Shown here piece by piece: positions 17,394 to 26,619 of a DNA stretch of 64,000 nucleotides. Both the position numbers and the translations under genes were made by a program. How positions within the stretch are numbered: position 1 is the first letter of the stretch; each line of letters opens with the position of its first letter. The notes under the pieces are model-generated. The model was not told where the DNA came from. It searched no databases and was given only the letters and a program-made list of their open reading frames with translations. Source of the stretch: Promicromonospora umidemergens (GTDB taxonomy: Bacteria; Actinomycetota; Actinomycetes; Actinomycetales; Cellulomonadaceae); contig NZ_JAMTCT010000005.1 in assembly GCF_024171995.1 (NCBI RefSeq), forward strand, positions 248,001-312,000, in the 5' to 3' direction.

Positions 17394-18317
17394 CTACGGG
17401 GCCCCGACCACGTGATGCCGTGCGCGGAACCCGAGCACCCGCTCGGCGGCCGTGAGGTCGTACGGCACCGCGCGTCCCTCGATCGGCCGGCGCACCGGGG
17501 TGCTCGGGTGGTACCGCCTCAGCAGGTCGAGGGTGGGCACGGGTACCAGCGTCTCGGGCGCGGCGACGTGGATGACGACGGCGCCGTCGGCGGGACACCC
17601 GAGCGCGAGCCACGCCGCCTCCGCCGCGTCCCGGGTCTCCAGGTACGCCCACAGGCTGCGCGCACCGAGGGCAGGGTCCCGGGCGACGGCGTCCGCGTGG
17701 TCGCGCAGCCGTTCGTCCATGCCGCCGACGAACGGGAACCGCAGCGCGACGACCGGCATCCCGTAGCGCCGGGCCATCGCGTCCGCAGTCAGCTCGTCCA
17801 CCCGTTTGGACAGCGCGTACGGGTCGGCGGCCTGGTCCGGGGTGTCGTCGTCGACCGGCACGTGGACCGGGTGCTGCTCGTGAGCCGCGAACGGGATGCC
17901 TGAAGCGGCCTGGCTGCTCGCGATCACCGCGCGGCGGACGCCGGCCCGCCCCGCCGCGTCGAGCACGGTGAAGGTCGACAGGGTGTTGGTCCCGAAGACG
18001 ACCTCCGGCGGGTCGTCGAGGGGCGTCGGGATGGCGGCGAGGTGGATGACGCCGTCGGCCCCCTCCATCGCCCGCGCCGCCACCTCCGGTGACCGGGCGT
18101 CGCCCACGACCACGCGGTCCGCGCCGAGATCGCCCGGGTCCTCCAGGACGAGCGCGGTGGCTGCCACCGACTCGCGGGCGAGCACGTCGAGGACCCCGCG
18201 GCCGATGCGCCCCGCGGCGCCGGTGACCAGTACTCGCTGATGACGGGTGATGAGGTCTCCCTGGGTCGCGGTCGAGGGTGCGTGGGGAGCGGCCGGCGCC
18301 GGCCGCTCCCCGAGCAT
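17394..18317 (-). CDS. NAD-dependent epimerase/dehydratase family protein
   Basis: This extended SDR of about 300 residues has the Rossmann motif VTGAAGRIGRGV, an aspartate-rich second strand, SSQAASG and the YALSK (YxxxK) active site. Sugar-nucleotide epimerases and uronate dehydrogenases share this form; the substrate is unknown. The start is uncertain: ATG 18317 would place the first 12 codons in the terminator hairpin of the upstream gene. No ATG, GTG or TTG follows before the Rossmann motif. The codon after the good GGGAG site is an ATC at 18251. Confidence 0.8.
   Translation of the reverse strand: MLGERPAPAAPHAPSTATQGDLITRHQRVLVTGAAGRIGRGVLDVLARESVAATALVLEDPGDLGADRVVVGDARSPEVAARAMEGADGVIHLAAIPTPLDDPPEVVFGTNTLSTFTVLDAAGRAGVRRAVIASSQAASGIPFAAHEQHPVHVPVDDDTPDQAADPYALSKRVDELTADAMARRYGMPVVALRFPFVGGMDERLRDHADAVARDPALGARSLWAYLETRDAAEAAWLALGCPADGAVVIHVAAPETLVPVPTLDLLRRYHPSTPVRRPIEGRAVPYDLTAAERVLGFRARHHVVGAP
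18284..18311 (-). terminator. Perfect palindromic hairpin between epimerase and reductase genes
   Basis: A 28-base perfect palindrome (14-bp arms, GGGGAGCGGCCGGC and its complement) starts 8 bases after the stop of the minus-strand deazaflavin-dependent reductase gene. It probably terminates that transcript. Confidence 0.75.
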
Positions 18318-18318
18318 G

Positions 18319-18729
18319 TCAGGCCGTCAGGCGGAAGATCGGGAAGGCGCGGCCCTCAGCGGTCTTCTCGTACTCGGCGAACCCGCTGGAGAACGCCTTG
18401 AAACGCTCCCACATGGCGTCGCGCTCGTTCCCGGTGAGCTCCTCGACCTTGGTCTGCACCTTCTTGACGGGCTCTCCCGGGATCTCGAGGTCCACCTGCT
18501 CGGTGCGGCGCAGGCCGTAGACCCAGGCGGGGTGCTTGGGCGAGCCGCCGGCCGAGCCGACGATGTGCCAGGCGCCGTCGTCGTGGATCGCGGCGAGGGG
18601 CGCGATTCGGATGGCGCCGTCCTTCTTCGGCACGTGCACGAGCACGAGCGACTTGCCGAACTGCATGGGCTCGTTGACCTCACCGGCGTTGGCCCGGAAG
18701 GTGTCGATGATCTGCTGATTGAAGTCCAT
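18319..18729 (-). CDS. Deazaflavin (F420)-dependent nitroreductase family protein
   Basis: This 136-residue beta-barrel protein is of the Ddn/DUF385 family, which uses reduced coenzyme F420 to reduce quinones, nitro compounds or enones. Family features visible are VLVHVPKKDG, RIAPLAAIHDDGAWHIVGS and GGSPKHPAWVYGLR. The start is the ATG at 18729 giving MDFNQQIIDTF; the frame upstream does not look coding. It supports an F420-producing actinobacterial host. A strong hairpin lies just downstream. Confidence 0.85.
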   Translation of the reverse strand: MDFNQQIIDTFRANAGEVNEPMQFGKSLVLVHVPKKDGAIRIAPLAAIHDDGAWHIVGSAGGSPKHPAWVYGLRRTEQVDLEIPGEPVKKVQTKVEELTGNERDAMWERFKAFSSGFAEYEKTAEGRAFPIFRLTA

Positions 18730-18923
18730 GTCCGGAGCAACACGGCAGGTGGCGTGCAGAATTCCGCAGTCCGGGAAGTGGACCAGCACCTGGCCCCCGC
18801 CCGGCGAGTCTTTGCCGACTTTCGTTGCACATTTCACCTACCCTCTCCCAGAGTGTGACCTGGCACACGCTCGTGGGCCAGTGGTCGTGCCCCGCACGGG
18901 GCGCTTGCACCTCGGAGGCAACA

Positions 18924-21900
18924 ATGCACAGTCGCATGCCACGTCGACGCGCTCCTATCGCTCTCGCAGCGGTCGGAGCGCTTCTGGCAACAGCGGTGAG
19001 CGGTACACCTGCGCTCGCGAGTACGCCAGCTCCAGCCGACACACCACCCGCCGTCACCACCGACGTCCCGGAGAACGCGGCGGACAAGATCACGCCCGCC
19101 GTGCAGACCCGGCTCGACGCCAAGGAGTCCGCCGACTTCTGGATCCGGTTCGCCGACATGCCCGACCTGGAGCCGGCCAAGGACATCGCTGACTGGGCCG
19201 AGCGTGGTCAGTACGTCTACGACGCGCTGACCAGCACGGCGAAGGCGGCACAGGCCGACGTCGTCGCCGACCTCGAGGCCGAGGGCGTTGACTACGAGTC
19301 CTACTGGATCAGCAACGCGGTCCTCGTCGAGGACGGCACGGCGGAGCTGGCGAAGCAGGTGGCCGCCAGCAGCGAAGTGAAGCAGGTCCACGAGCGGTTC
19401 TCCGCCCAGCCCATCGAGCCGGTCGAGCGCAAGGCACCGACCCGCAACGCGCCGCTCGCCACCGAGTGGGGCCTGGACGCCATCGGCGTCCCGGAGGTGT
19501 GGGACCAGGGGTACACGGGTGAGGGCATCACCGTGGCCAACATCGACTCCGGCGTCGACGTCGAGCACCCGGCGCTGCTGCAGCACTACCGCGGCTACCT
19601 GGGCTCCGACGGCCTGGACAACGACTACAACTGGTTCGACGCCAGCGGCGCCTGCGACGGAGCCCCCTGCGACGGCGACGCCCACGGCACGCACGTCATG
19701 GGCACCATGGTGGGCGACGACGGCGCGGGCAACCAGATCGGTGTCGCACCGGACGCCGACTGGATCGCGGCCAACGGCTGCGCCACCTGCTCCGACGCGG
19801 ACCTGCTCGCCTCCGGCCAGTGGATCCTCGCGCCGACCCGGGCCGACGGTTCGGACCCCGACCCGGCTCAGCGCCCGCACATCGTGAACAACTCGTGGGG
19901 CCAGCAGGCGCCCGGCGCGATCGACGACTTCATGTCCGACGAGATCGCGGCCTGGGAGGCGGCAGGCATCTTCGGCGCGTGGGCGGCGGGCAACGCGGGC
20001 GAGGCGGGCTGCCAGTCGACGTCGTCCCCCGGGGCGAACGTGGCCACCTACGCGGCCGGCGCGTTCGGGGAGAGCGGAGACATCGCGGTGTTCTCCTCGC
20101 GCGGACCTGGCGCGGACGGCGAGACCAAGCCGAACCTGGCCGCGCCCGGTGACGAGGTGCGGTCCTCCGTGCCCGGCGGCGACTACGCGGAGTTCAGCGG
20201 GACGTCCATGGCGTCCCCGCACCTCGCGGGCGCTGTCGCGCTCCTGTGGAGCGCCGCACCGGTCCTGGTCGGCGACATCGAGGCCACCGAGGAGCTCCTG
20301 AACCAGACCTCCGCCGACGTGGCCGACGACTCGTGCGGCGGCACCACCGCAGACAACAACGTGTGGGGCGAGGGCAAGCTTGACGTGCCCGCCCTGGTCG
20401 GGAACGCGCCGATCGACGGCTACGGCTTCCTCGCGGGCACGGTCACCGGACCGGACGGCGAGCCCGTCGCGGGCGCGCGCGTCACGGCAGGCGAGCGCTC
20501 CGACACCGCCGACGCCGAGGGCGCCTACCGCCTGGGTCTGGCGGAGGGCTCGCACGAGCTGACCGTCTCCGCCTTCGGCTTCCTCGACGCGGCCGCGCAG
20601 GCCGACATCGTCGAGGGCGAGACCACCACGCTGGACATCTCCCTGGAGGTCGCGCCGACCACGACCGTGAGCGGCACCGTCACCGACGGTTCCGGGCACG
20701 GCTGGCCGCTCGACGCCCACGTCACCGTGCAGGGCGCTCCGAGCAGCGTCTCGGCATGGACCGACCCGTTCACGGGTGAGTACTCGTTCGAGGTACCGCA
20801 GTCGGCCCCGCACACGCTGGTGGTCGATCCGTCGGTGCTCGGCTACGGGACGCTCACGCAGGTCGTCGAGGTGGGCGCCGGGCCGGCGAGCGCCGACGTC
20901 GCGCCGACGGCGCTCAACGAGTGCACGGCTCCCGGCTACGCCCTCGCCGGGGCGGGCGCGGGGGTCGAGGAGTTCGAGTCCGGTGGCGTGCCCGAGGGCT
21001 GGACCGTCGAGGACCTCGCGGGCACCGAGCAGGTCTGGACGTTCGACGACGGAGCGGGCGCGGGGAACCAGACCGGCGGTGAGGGGCTGTTCGCCGAGGT
21101 GAACAGCGACGCCTACGGTCCGGAGGGGACGCAGGACACGATCCTCACCTCACCTGCCTTCGACCTGAGCGACGTCGAGGCACCGCTCCTGACGTTCGAC
21201 CAGAGCTACGTCGCGCTGGCCGACTACGCCGACGTCGACCTCAGCCTCGACGGCGGGGAGACGTGGGAGACCGTGCTGCACCAGACCTCCGAGGCAGGGG
21301 GCCGCACGGTCGTCGCTCTCGCGGGTGCGGGCGGTCAGTCCGACGTACGGGTCCGGTTCCACTACGGCGACGGCGCGTGGGCCCTGTGGTGGCAGGTGGA
21401 CAACGTGTCCATCGGTGAGTGCCTGCCCGTCGACGGTGGCCTCGTGGCCGGGTTCGTGAACGACCTCAACACGGGCGACGGCGTGAACGGCGCGACGGCG
21501 ACCGTCGCTTCCGCGGAGAGCACCAGCTCCGCCGACCTGGAGAACCCCACGGTGGCCACCGGCTACTACTCGCTGTTCACTGCCCGCACGGGCGAGCAGC
21601 AGGTCGCCTACACGGCCAAGGACTACGCGGGCACCGAGGCGGCGGTGACCGTCGTCGCCGACGAGATCACCCGGCAGGACGCTGAGCTGGCGGCCCCGCT
21701 GCTCACCGTCTCCCCGGAGGACCTGTCGCGGCAGGTGCGGCTGGGCGGCACCAGGTCCGGCAGCTTCACCGTGACGAACGAGGGCACCGCGTCCGCGGAC
21801 GTCGAGGTGGCTCCCGCGTCGTCCGACTTCGAGATCCTCGGGTCGGCGTCCGGCAGCAGCGTCATCAAGGGCGCCACCGAGGACGTGACCGAGGTGAGCA

Positions 21901-22991
21901 CGGCGTCGTCGTCGGACGCCGAGGGTGCGCGCCGTACGGCCGCGGCGGACGACGGCGACGGCCTGGCCCGGAACGGGAAGCGTCCCGGGGAGACCGTGAC
22001 GCCGTCGGCCCCGCCGTCCCTCCTCGCGGAGGGGACCACGATCACCCACTCCTCGTCGCAGGACATCACCCTGGACAACTCGGTCGCCTGCGTCGGAAGC
22101 CAGACGCAGTGGCTGCGTACGTTCACGCTGGAGGACTTCGAGATCGAGGGCGAGCTCGCCGTGACGAACGTGTCCTTCGGCGTGGAGGTCGCCGGAGCGG
22201 ACACCGACGTGACCGTCAACCTGTACGAGCTCGACGGGGACTTCGTGTACGAGAACATGACCGAGATCGGCACGGCCGACGTGACCCTCGAGGCACAGGA
22301 GCTCACGATGGTGGACGTACCGGTCACCGGCACGGCATCGGGCACGCTCGTGGTCGAGGTCGTCAGCTCCGGCGACTTCTTCATCGGGTCCAACGCCGAG
22401 CCGGAGACGGCGCCGTCGTACCTCGCCTCCGAGGAGTGCGGAAACCCGGAGCCCACCGCCGTCGAGGAGCTCGGCTTCCCCGACATGCACACCGTGCTGA
22501 ACGTGACCGGCCAGACCACGGTCGACGTGCCGTGGCTCGACGTCCAGCCGCCGGCGTTCACGCTGGAGCCGGGCGAGTCCACGAAGGTGTACGTCGACAT
22601 GGACAGCAGCCGCGTGGACCAGCCGGGGACCTACACCTCGGCCGTCGTGGCCGACGGCAGCACGCCGTACGACGAGCCGCGGGCACAGGTGTCGCTGAAG
22701 GTCACCCCGCCCGCGAGCTGGGGCAAGATCGCCGGCACGGTGACGGGCGCTACCTGTGCCGACGAGACGGTCCCGCTCGAGGGTGCCTTCGTGGTCGTCG
22801 ACGGGTCTGAGTACGACGTCACGCTCGTGACCGGCCCAGAGGGTGGGTACGCCCGCTGGATGGGGGTCTCGAACAACCGGCTGACGCTGCTGAGCTCGGC
22901 CAACGGGTACCCGCCGGAGATGAGGTCCGCACGCATCATCAGGGGGCAGACGGTGGTGCACGACTTCGAGCTGAACGAGTTCTGCGGCTAA
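18924..22991 (+). CDS. Large secreted subtilisin-like (S8) protease with accessory domains
   Basis: This 1355-residue exported protease opens with a signal peptide to about residue 33 and an I9-like propeptide. The S8 catalytic domain follows, with Asp208 (NIDSGVD), His254 (HGTHVMG) and Ser428 (GTSMASPHLAG). Behind it come carboxypeptidase-regulatory-like beta-sandwiches (for example AGTVTGPDGEPVAGARVT), a jelly-roll/MAM-like region, a Ser/Asp-rich linker near 1000, and a final Ig-like domain (KIAGTVTGATC). No sortase motif or C-terminal membrane anchor is seen, so it is likely released. ATG 18924 has GGAGG upstream. It is intact, unlike the broken subtilase 2 kb away. Confidence 0.92.
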   Translation: MHSRMPRRRAPIALAAVGALLATAVSGTPALASTPAPADTPPAVTTDVPENAADKITPAVQTRLDAKESADFWIRFADMPDLEPAKDIADWAERGQYVYDALTSTAKAAQADVVADLEAEGVDYESYWISNAVLVEDGTAELAKQVAASSEVKQVHERFSAQPIEPVERKAPTRNAPLATEWGLDAIGVPEVWDQGYTGEGITVANIDSGVDVEHPALLQHYRGYLGSDGLDNDYNWFDASGACDGAPCDGDAHGTHVMGTMVGDDGAGNQIGVAPDADWIAANGCATCSDADLLASGQWILAPTRADGSDPDPAQRPHIVNNSWGQQAPGAIDDFMSDEIAAWEAAGIFGAWAAGNAGEAGCQSTSSPGANVATYAAGAFGESGDIAVFSSRGPGADGETKPNLAAPGDEVRSSVPGGDYAEFSGTSMASPHLAGAVALLWSAAPVLVGDIEATEELLNQTSADVADDSCGGTTADNNVWGEGKLDVPALVGNAPIDGYGFLAGTVTGPDGEPVAGARVTAGERSDTADAEGAYRLGLAEGSHELTVSAFGFLDAAAQADIVEGETTTLDISLEVAPTTTVSGTVTDGSGHGWPLDAHVTVQGAPSSVSAWTDPFTGEYSFEVPQSAPHTLVVDPSVLGYGTLTQVVEVGAGPASADVAPTALNECTAPGYALAGAGAGVEEFESGGVPEGWTVEDLAGTEQVWTFDDGAGAGNQTGGEGLFAEVNSDAYGPEGTQDTILTSPAFDLSDVEAPLLTFDQSYVALADYADVDLSLDGGETWETVLHQTSEAGGRTVVALAGAGGQSDVRVRFHYGDGAWALWWQVDNVSIGECLPVDGGLVAGFVNDLNTGDGVNGATATVASAESTSSADLENPTVATGYYSLFTARTGEQQVAYTAKDYAGTEAAVTVVADEITRQDAELAAPLLTVSPEDLSRQVRLGGTRSGSFTVTNEGTASADVEVAPASSDFEILGSASGSSVIKGATEDVTEVSTASSSDAEGARRTAAADDGDGLARNGKRPGETVTPSAPPSLLAEGTTITHSSSQDITLDNSVACVGSQTQWLRTFTLEDFEIEGELAVTNVSFGVEVAGADTDVTVNLYELDGDFVYENMTEIGTADVTLEAQELTMVDVPVTGTASGTLVVEVVSSGDFFIGSNAEPETAPSYLASEECGNPEPTAVEELGFPDMHTVLNVTGQTTVDVPWLDVQPPAFTLEPGESTKVYVDMDSSRVDQPGTYTSAVVADGSTPYDEPRAQVSLKVTPPASWGKIAGTVTGATCADETVPLEGAFVVVDGSEYDVTLVTGPEGGYARWMGVSNNRLTLLSSANGYPPEMRSARIIRGQTVVHDFELNEFCG

Positions 22992-23003
22992 AGCGTGTTT
23001 CAG

Positions 23004-23078
23004 AAGTCGTACGACTTGTGGAACACCGCCCTTCTCGGGCGTCCAACCCTCAGACCGCGGGTGCGGTCTGAGGGTTGG
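23004..23078 (-). mobile_element. Possible 3' end hairpins of an IS200/IS605-type element
   Basis: Two strong structures lie 3' of the TnpB relic: a 14-bp perfect palindrome AAGTCGTACGACTT (23004-23017) and a 16-bp perfect stem with a GGGT loop (23043-23058 with 23063-23078). IS200/IS605 elements carry such hairpins near their right end, where the guide RNA of TnpB is also encoded. An alternative is a transcription terminator for the subtilase gene that ends 12 bases before. Confidence 0.5.
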
Positions 23079-23139
23079 TTCCCACGTCGTCCAGTCCCCC
23101 GCCGCCACGCCCCGGTGGGGTGTGGCGGGTGGGGGTGTC

Positions 23140-24058
23140 CTGTCGGTAGGCTTTCGGTTCTTCGATCCCTTCCTCTTCCGTGACACCGCTTTGGAGAGGC
23201 GCCGTAGACGCGGCAGGCCACGCCGTAGAGCGCATGGGTTGTCCAGCCGGAGCACCTCGATGCCGTTGGAAGTACCGGCGACGGCCAGGGCGTGCAGGCC
23301 ACGATCCACACCTACCCAGGCCTGCTCGTCGTGCTCCGGGTCGTGTGTTGTTCCGTCCGACTGCGTGGCCCGGTCGCCCGGCTGGGGTGTGTGCCGTGCC
23401 GCGGGGTGCAGGTCAGCGGCCTCGACGATGATGGAGATCCACCACCGGTTCGCGCCCCGGGACACCGTGACGAACACAATCCGGGCGCGGTCCTTGGCGA
23501 TCATCCGGCGTAACCGCCGCGTGTCCTCCCGCAGCCGCAACGTCCCGATCTTCGGCAGGCTCACCGACCTGACGTGCTCCCCATCGCCGACCCGGATACT
23601 CGACCGGCCCTTGCTGGCCTTGTTCCGGATGCGGAACGATCCTCCGGTCGGGCTCTTTTTCTTGAAGCGGGGGAACCCGACGCGTGGCCCTTTCCGGGCA
23701 CCAGCGAGAGATTCAGTGGCCGCATTCAGTCCTCGGCCGAGGTCCACGGCGGCTTCCTCGAACACCTGCGCCAGCACCTCATCACGCCAGACCAGACCCG
23801 TCACGTGGACCTGTGTCTGCCCAGCGGCGTCGACCAGGAACCGGCGCCCGGCGGCCTCGGACCGCTTCCACGCGTTGAACGCGTTGATCAGATCAAACCC
23901 CGACCACGGCACCCGAACACCCGTGTCCCCGCCGGTCCCCGCCGGTCCCCGGCTGCTCAGCGTCAGGCCCCATCCCTGTCGTTCCTGGCAGCCCGGGGTA
24001 GGCCGCCGAGTGTGCGTCCTTGTGCAGGCGCAGGGCTTGATTGAACGCGAACCTCGAG
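23140..24058 (-). pseudogene. Truncated, frameshifted TnpB (IS200/IS605 or IS607 type)
   Basis: Reading leftward, the remnant begins inside the N-terminal domain (RFAFNQALRLHKDAHSA) and shifts frame near 23975. It continues with FDLINAFNAWKR, FEEAAVDLGRGLNAA, GFPRFKKK, the beta-barrel region SVSLPKIGTLRLREDTRR, and the first RuvC motif WVGVDRGLHALAV, then RRLSKAVSRKRKGSKNR. The later RuvC glutamate and aspartate and the zinc finger are missing. So the guide-RNA nuclease is inactive. It sits directly behind the large subtilase. No TnpA is visible. Confidence 0.8.
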
Positions 24059-24088
24059 CACCGACGACTTCCGAAGCCCCCACCGCGC

Positions 24089-24817
24089 TCAGACCCGTTC
24101 CCACGGGACGGCCGCGAGGCGCTCGACGAGGCCGGCGAGGAGCGGTCCGGCGTCGGGCAGCCTGACGTGGTCGATCGACGCGACGGCGACGACGCCCAGC
24201 GAGCTGACCAGGAAGGCGCCGGCGAATCCCGTGACGTCGTCCGCGCGGACCGGTCGACGGATCGACGGTGTCGTGGCCTCGACCAGCTGCATCGCCGTGC
24301 CGTGCAGGTGGGGTGCGTCCGGCCAGACGACGGCGCCGTCGGGCGCGAAGAACCCGAGGTTCGCGGTCGACGACTCGGCGACGGCGCCGTCGGGTGCGGT
24401 GAGCAGGGCGTCGTCGTACCCGTCGAGCCGTACCCGGCGAGCCCACTCGAGCTGTGCGAACCCGCCCAGGTGCTTGAGGTGGGCGAACGGGCGCAGGTAG
24501 GGGACCGAACGGAGCCGCTGCGGAGTGGCGGGTGGGTAGTGCGGATCGTCGACGGACACGACGATCCGCTCGGCGTCGCGGAGCATCACCCGCACGGAGG
24601 CGTCGGCCGTCCCGGCCAGGGCGTGCCGCACCAGGTCGCGCACCCGGTCGCCCGGGAGCGGCCGTCCGAACAGCTCGCGGTGCGCGGCGTCGAGCCGGTC
24701 GAGGTGGTTCGTCAGTCCCTGCACCCCGGCGCTGCGCACCTGCATGGCGGTGAAGTGGCCGTAGGTGCTGAACAGCTCAGGCGCCGCTGCTGGGCGGCCG
24801 TCGGTCTCGATACGCAC
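24089..24817 (-). CDS. Fold-type IV PLP enzyme (aminodeoxychorismate lyase-like)
   Basis: This 242-residue enzyme of the class IV aminotransferase group is closest in layout to 4-amino-4-deoxychorismate lyase (PabC), which releases 4-aminobenzoate for folate synthesis. The PLP-binding lysine is Lys115 in AHLKHLGGF, and the cofactor-anchoring glutamate is Glu148 in AVAESSTANLGFF. The start is GTG 24817, six bases after a TAGGGT box, so it is probably leaderless. A branched-chain or D-amino-acid aminotransferase is possible but less likely, because no pab genes are adjacent to settle it. Confidence 0.75.
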   Translation of the reverse strand: MRIETDGRPAAAPELFSTYGHFTAMQVRSAGVQGLTNHLDRLDAAHRELFGRPLPGDRVRDLVRHALAGTADASVRVMLRDAERIVVSVDDPHYPPATPQRLRSVPYLRPFAHLKHLGGFAQLEWARRVRLDGYDDALLTAPDGAVAESSTANLGFFAPDGAVVWPDAPHLHGTAMQLVEATTPSIRRPVRADDVTGFAGAFLVSSLGVVAVASIDHVRLPDAGPLLAGLVERLAAVPWERV

Positions 24818-24823
24818 CCTGGG

Positions 24824-24829
24824 ACCCTA
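24824..24829 (-). promoter_or_regulatory. -10 box (leaderless) of the class IV PLP enzyme gene
   Basis: Reading leftward, TAGGGT is followed by 6 bases and then GTG 24817. Confidence 0.55.
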
Positions 24830-24912
24830 GTGAACAGCCGCCGGTGTCGCTGACCGGGCCGCCGACCGGGCCGGTCTGCGCAAGATCACCCCGCTCTCGG
24901 GCACCGTTCGTG

Positions 24913-25944
24913 ATGAGATGTGATGTGAGCCGGTACAACGATGAAGCAGGCCCCGTCACGATCTATGACGTCGCGCGCCGCGCGAACGTGTCCGTGGCCT
25001 CCGTATCCAACTTCCTCAACTGGCCCGAACGAGTCTCCGTGGCGATGAAGGGCCGCATCGGGGAGGCCGTCAGCGAGCTCGGTTTTGTGCCCAGCCTGGC
25101 CGCGCGACAGCTGCGGGGCCGGCGGAGCGGGATCGTGGGTGCCTCCTTCGTCAACGCGTCCAATCCCTACTTCGCGGGCATCACCACGGCGGTCGAGAAG
25201 CTCACGGCGAACAATGGGCTCGCGGTGGTGGTGGGCAGCTCGCACGAGTCGGCGGCCCACCAGAAGCGTCTTCTCGACCTCTTCGAGCAGCTTCGGTTCG
25301 ACGGCGTGGTCGTGGCACCGTCCGACGACGACCTCGAGCCGCTGCGCCGGCGGCGCGACCACGGCACCCCGATCGTCCTCGTGGACCACGAGGACCCGGA
25401 GCACCGGTTGTCGTCCGTGTCGCTCGAGCACCGGGAGGGTGGCCGGCTCGCCGCACAGCACGTGCTCGACGCCGGACGACGGCGCCTGCTCTTCGCCGCC
25501 GGACCCGAGGGGGTGCGGCAGGTCGAGCGCCGCATCGACGGCTGCCGGGACGCCGTGGGGCAGGCGGAGGGCATCTCGCTGGAGGTCGTCCGCGCACCCG
25601 ACCTCGACGTCGCCGACGGCACCGCCGTGGGACGCCGGATCGCCGAGCTCCCGCCCGCCGAGCGGCCCGACGCCGTCCTGGCGGGCAACGACCTGCACGC
25701 GATAGGCATCGTCGCGGCGTTGATGACCGCGGGCGTCCGTGTACCCGACGACGTCGCGGTCGTCGGGTACGACGACATCCCGTTCGCGGCCGTCGCCGCC
25801 GTGCCGCTGACGACCGTGCGCCAGCCGATCGCGGAGATCGGGACCGCCGCGGCGCAGCTCCTGGTGGACGAGATCGCGCAGGCGGGCAGGGCGCCCCGCG
25901 AGGTCGTCCTGGCGCCCGAGCTGGTGGTGCGCGCCAGCGCCTGA
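24913..25944 (+). CDS. LacI family transcriptional regulator
   Basis: This 343-residue repressor has the LacI helix-turn-helix and hinge at its N-terminus (TIYDVARRANVSVASVSNFL, then RQLRGRRSGIVG) and a periplasmic-binding-protein-like effector domain that usually binds a sugar. The effector domain includes GVVVAPSDDD and DAVLAGNDLHAIGI. The start is ATG 24913 or GTG 24925; neither has a clear ribosome binding site. No sugar transport or hydrolase operon is next to it, so its target is not visible here. Confidence 0.87.
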   Translation: MRCDVSRYNDEAGPVTIYDVARRANVSVASVSNFLNWPERVSVAMKGRIGEAVSELGFVPSLAARQLRGRRSGIVGASFVNASNPYFAGITTAVEKLTANNGLAVVVGSSHESAAHQKRLLDLFEQLRFDGVVVAPSDDDLEPLRRRRDHGTPIVLVDHEDPEHRLSSVSLEHREGGRLAAQHVLDAGRRRLLFAAGPEGVRQVERRIDGCRDAVGQAEGISLEVVRAPDLDVADGTAVGRRIAELPPAERPDAVLAGNDLHAIGIVAALMTAGVRVPDDVAVVGYDDIPFAAVAAVPLTTVRQPIAEIGTAAAQLLVDEIAQAGRAPREVVLAPELVVRASA

Positions 25945-25974
25945 CCGGTCGGGCGATCCGGCACCGACGTGTCC

Positions 25975-26619
25975 TCAACCGAGGATCCCCAGCCGGAGCG
26001 CGCGGAGCACGGCGTTGGTGCGGTCCCGGGCCGAGAGCTTGAGCAGGATGGTCGAGACGTGGTTCTTCACCGTGCCCTCGACCAGGGACAGCGCGCGGGA
26101 GATCTCGCGGTTCGTGTAGCCCTCCGCCATGAGCCGGAGCACCTCGAGCTCGCGCCCGGTCAGGTCCTGGACGGGTGGCGCGTCGTCACCGGCCGTGGCC
26201 GGGAGCGAGCGGATGGCGCGCAGCATCCGGTCGGTGATCGACGGGGCGACCAGCGTCCCGCCGTCGGCCAGGGTGCGCACCGCGCGGGTCAGCTGCTCGA
26301 CCGTCACGTCCTTGAGGAGGTACCCGCGCGCGCCGGCGCGCAGGGCGTCGAGCACGAGGGTGTCGTCGTCGAAGGTGGTGAGCACGAGAACGGGGATGTC
26401 GATGCCGTGCTCGCCGAGCCGGCGGAGGGTCCACAGGCCGTCGTAACGGGGCATCCGGAGGTCGAGCAGGATCACGTCGGGCCGCGTGGCCGTGACGACC
26501 TCGAGCGCGGCCTGCCCGTCGTCGGCCTCCCCGACGACGTCGACGGCGGCGATCTCCAGCAGCGTGCGGATGCCGTGCCGCACCAGCGTCTGGTCGTCGA
26601 CGATGACTACCCGGGTCAT
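25975..26619 (-). CDS. NarL/LuxR family response regulator
   Basis: This 214-residue regulator has a receiver domain (VIVDDQ acid pocket, phospho-acceptor Asp53 in ILLDLRMP, LLKD lysine) and a LuxR helix-turn-helix with LTGRELEVLRLMAEGYTNRE. The ATG at 26619 overlaps the kinase stop by 4 bases. With the upstream kinase it forms a two-component system of the kind that commonly controls the adjacent ABC exporter. Confidence 0.92.
   Translation of the reverse strand: MTRVVIVDDQTLVRHGIRTLLEIAAVDVVGEADDGQAALEVVTATRPDVILLDLRMPRYDGLWTLRRLGEHGIDIPVLVLTTFDDDTLVLDALRAGARGYLLKDVTVEQLTRAVRTLADGGTLVAPSITDRMLRAIRSLPATAGDDAPPVQDLTGRELEVLRLMAEGYTNREISRALSLVEGTVKNHVSTILLKLSARDRTNAVLRALRLGILG

Noticed and set aside
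21150-23100. Long minus-strand frame across the subtilase
   Set aside because: Only the part from about 23140 rightward (TnpB) has protein character; the rest is antisense to the subtilase.
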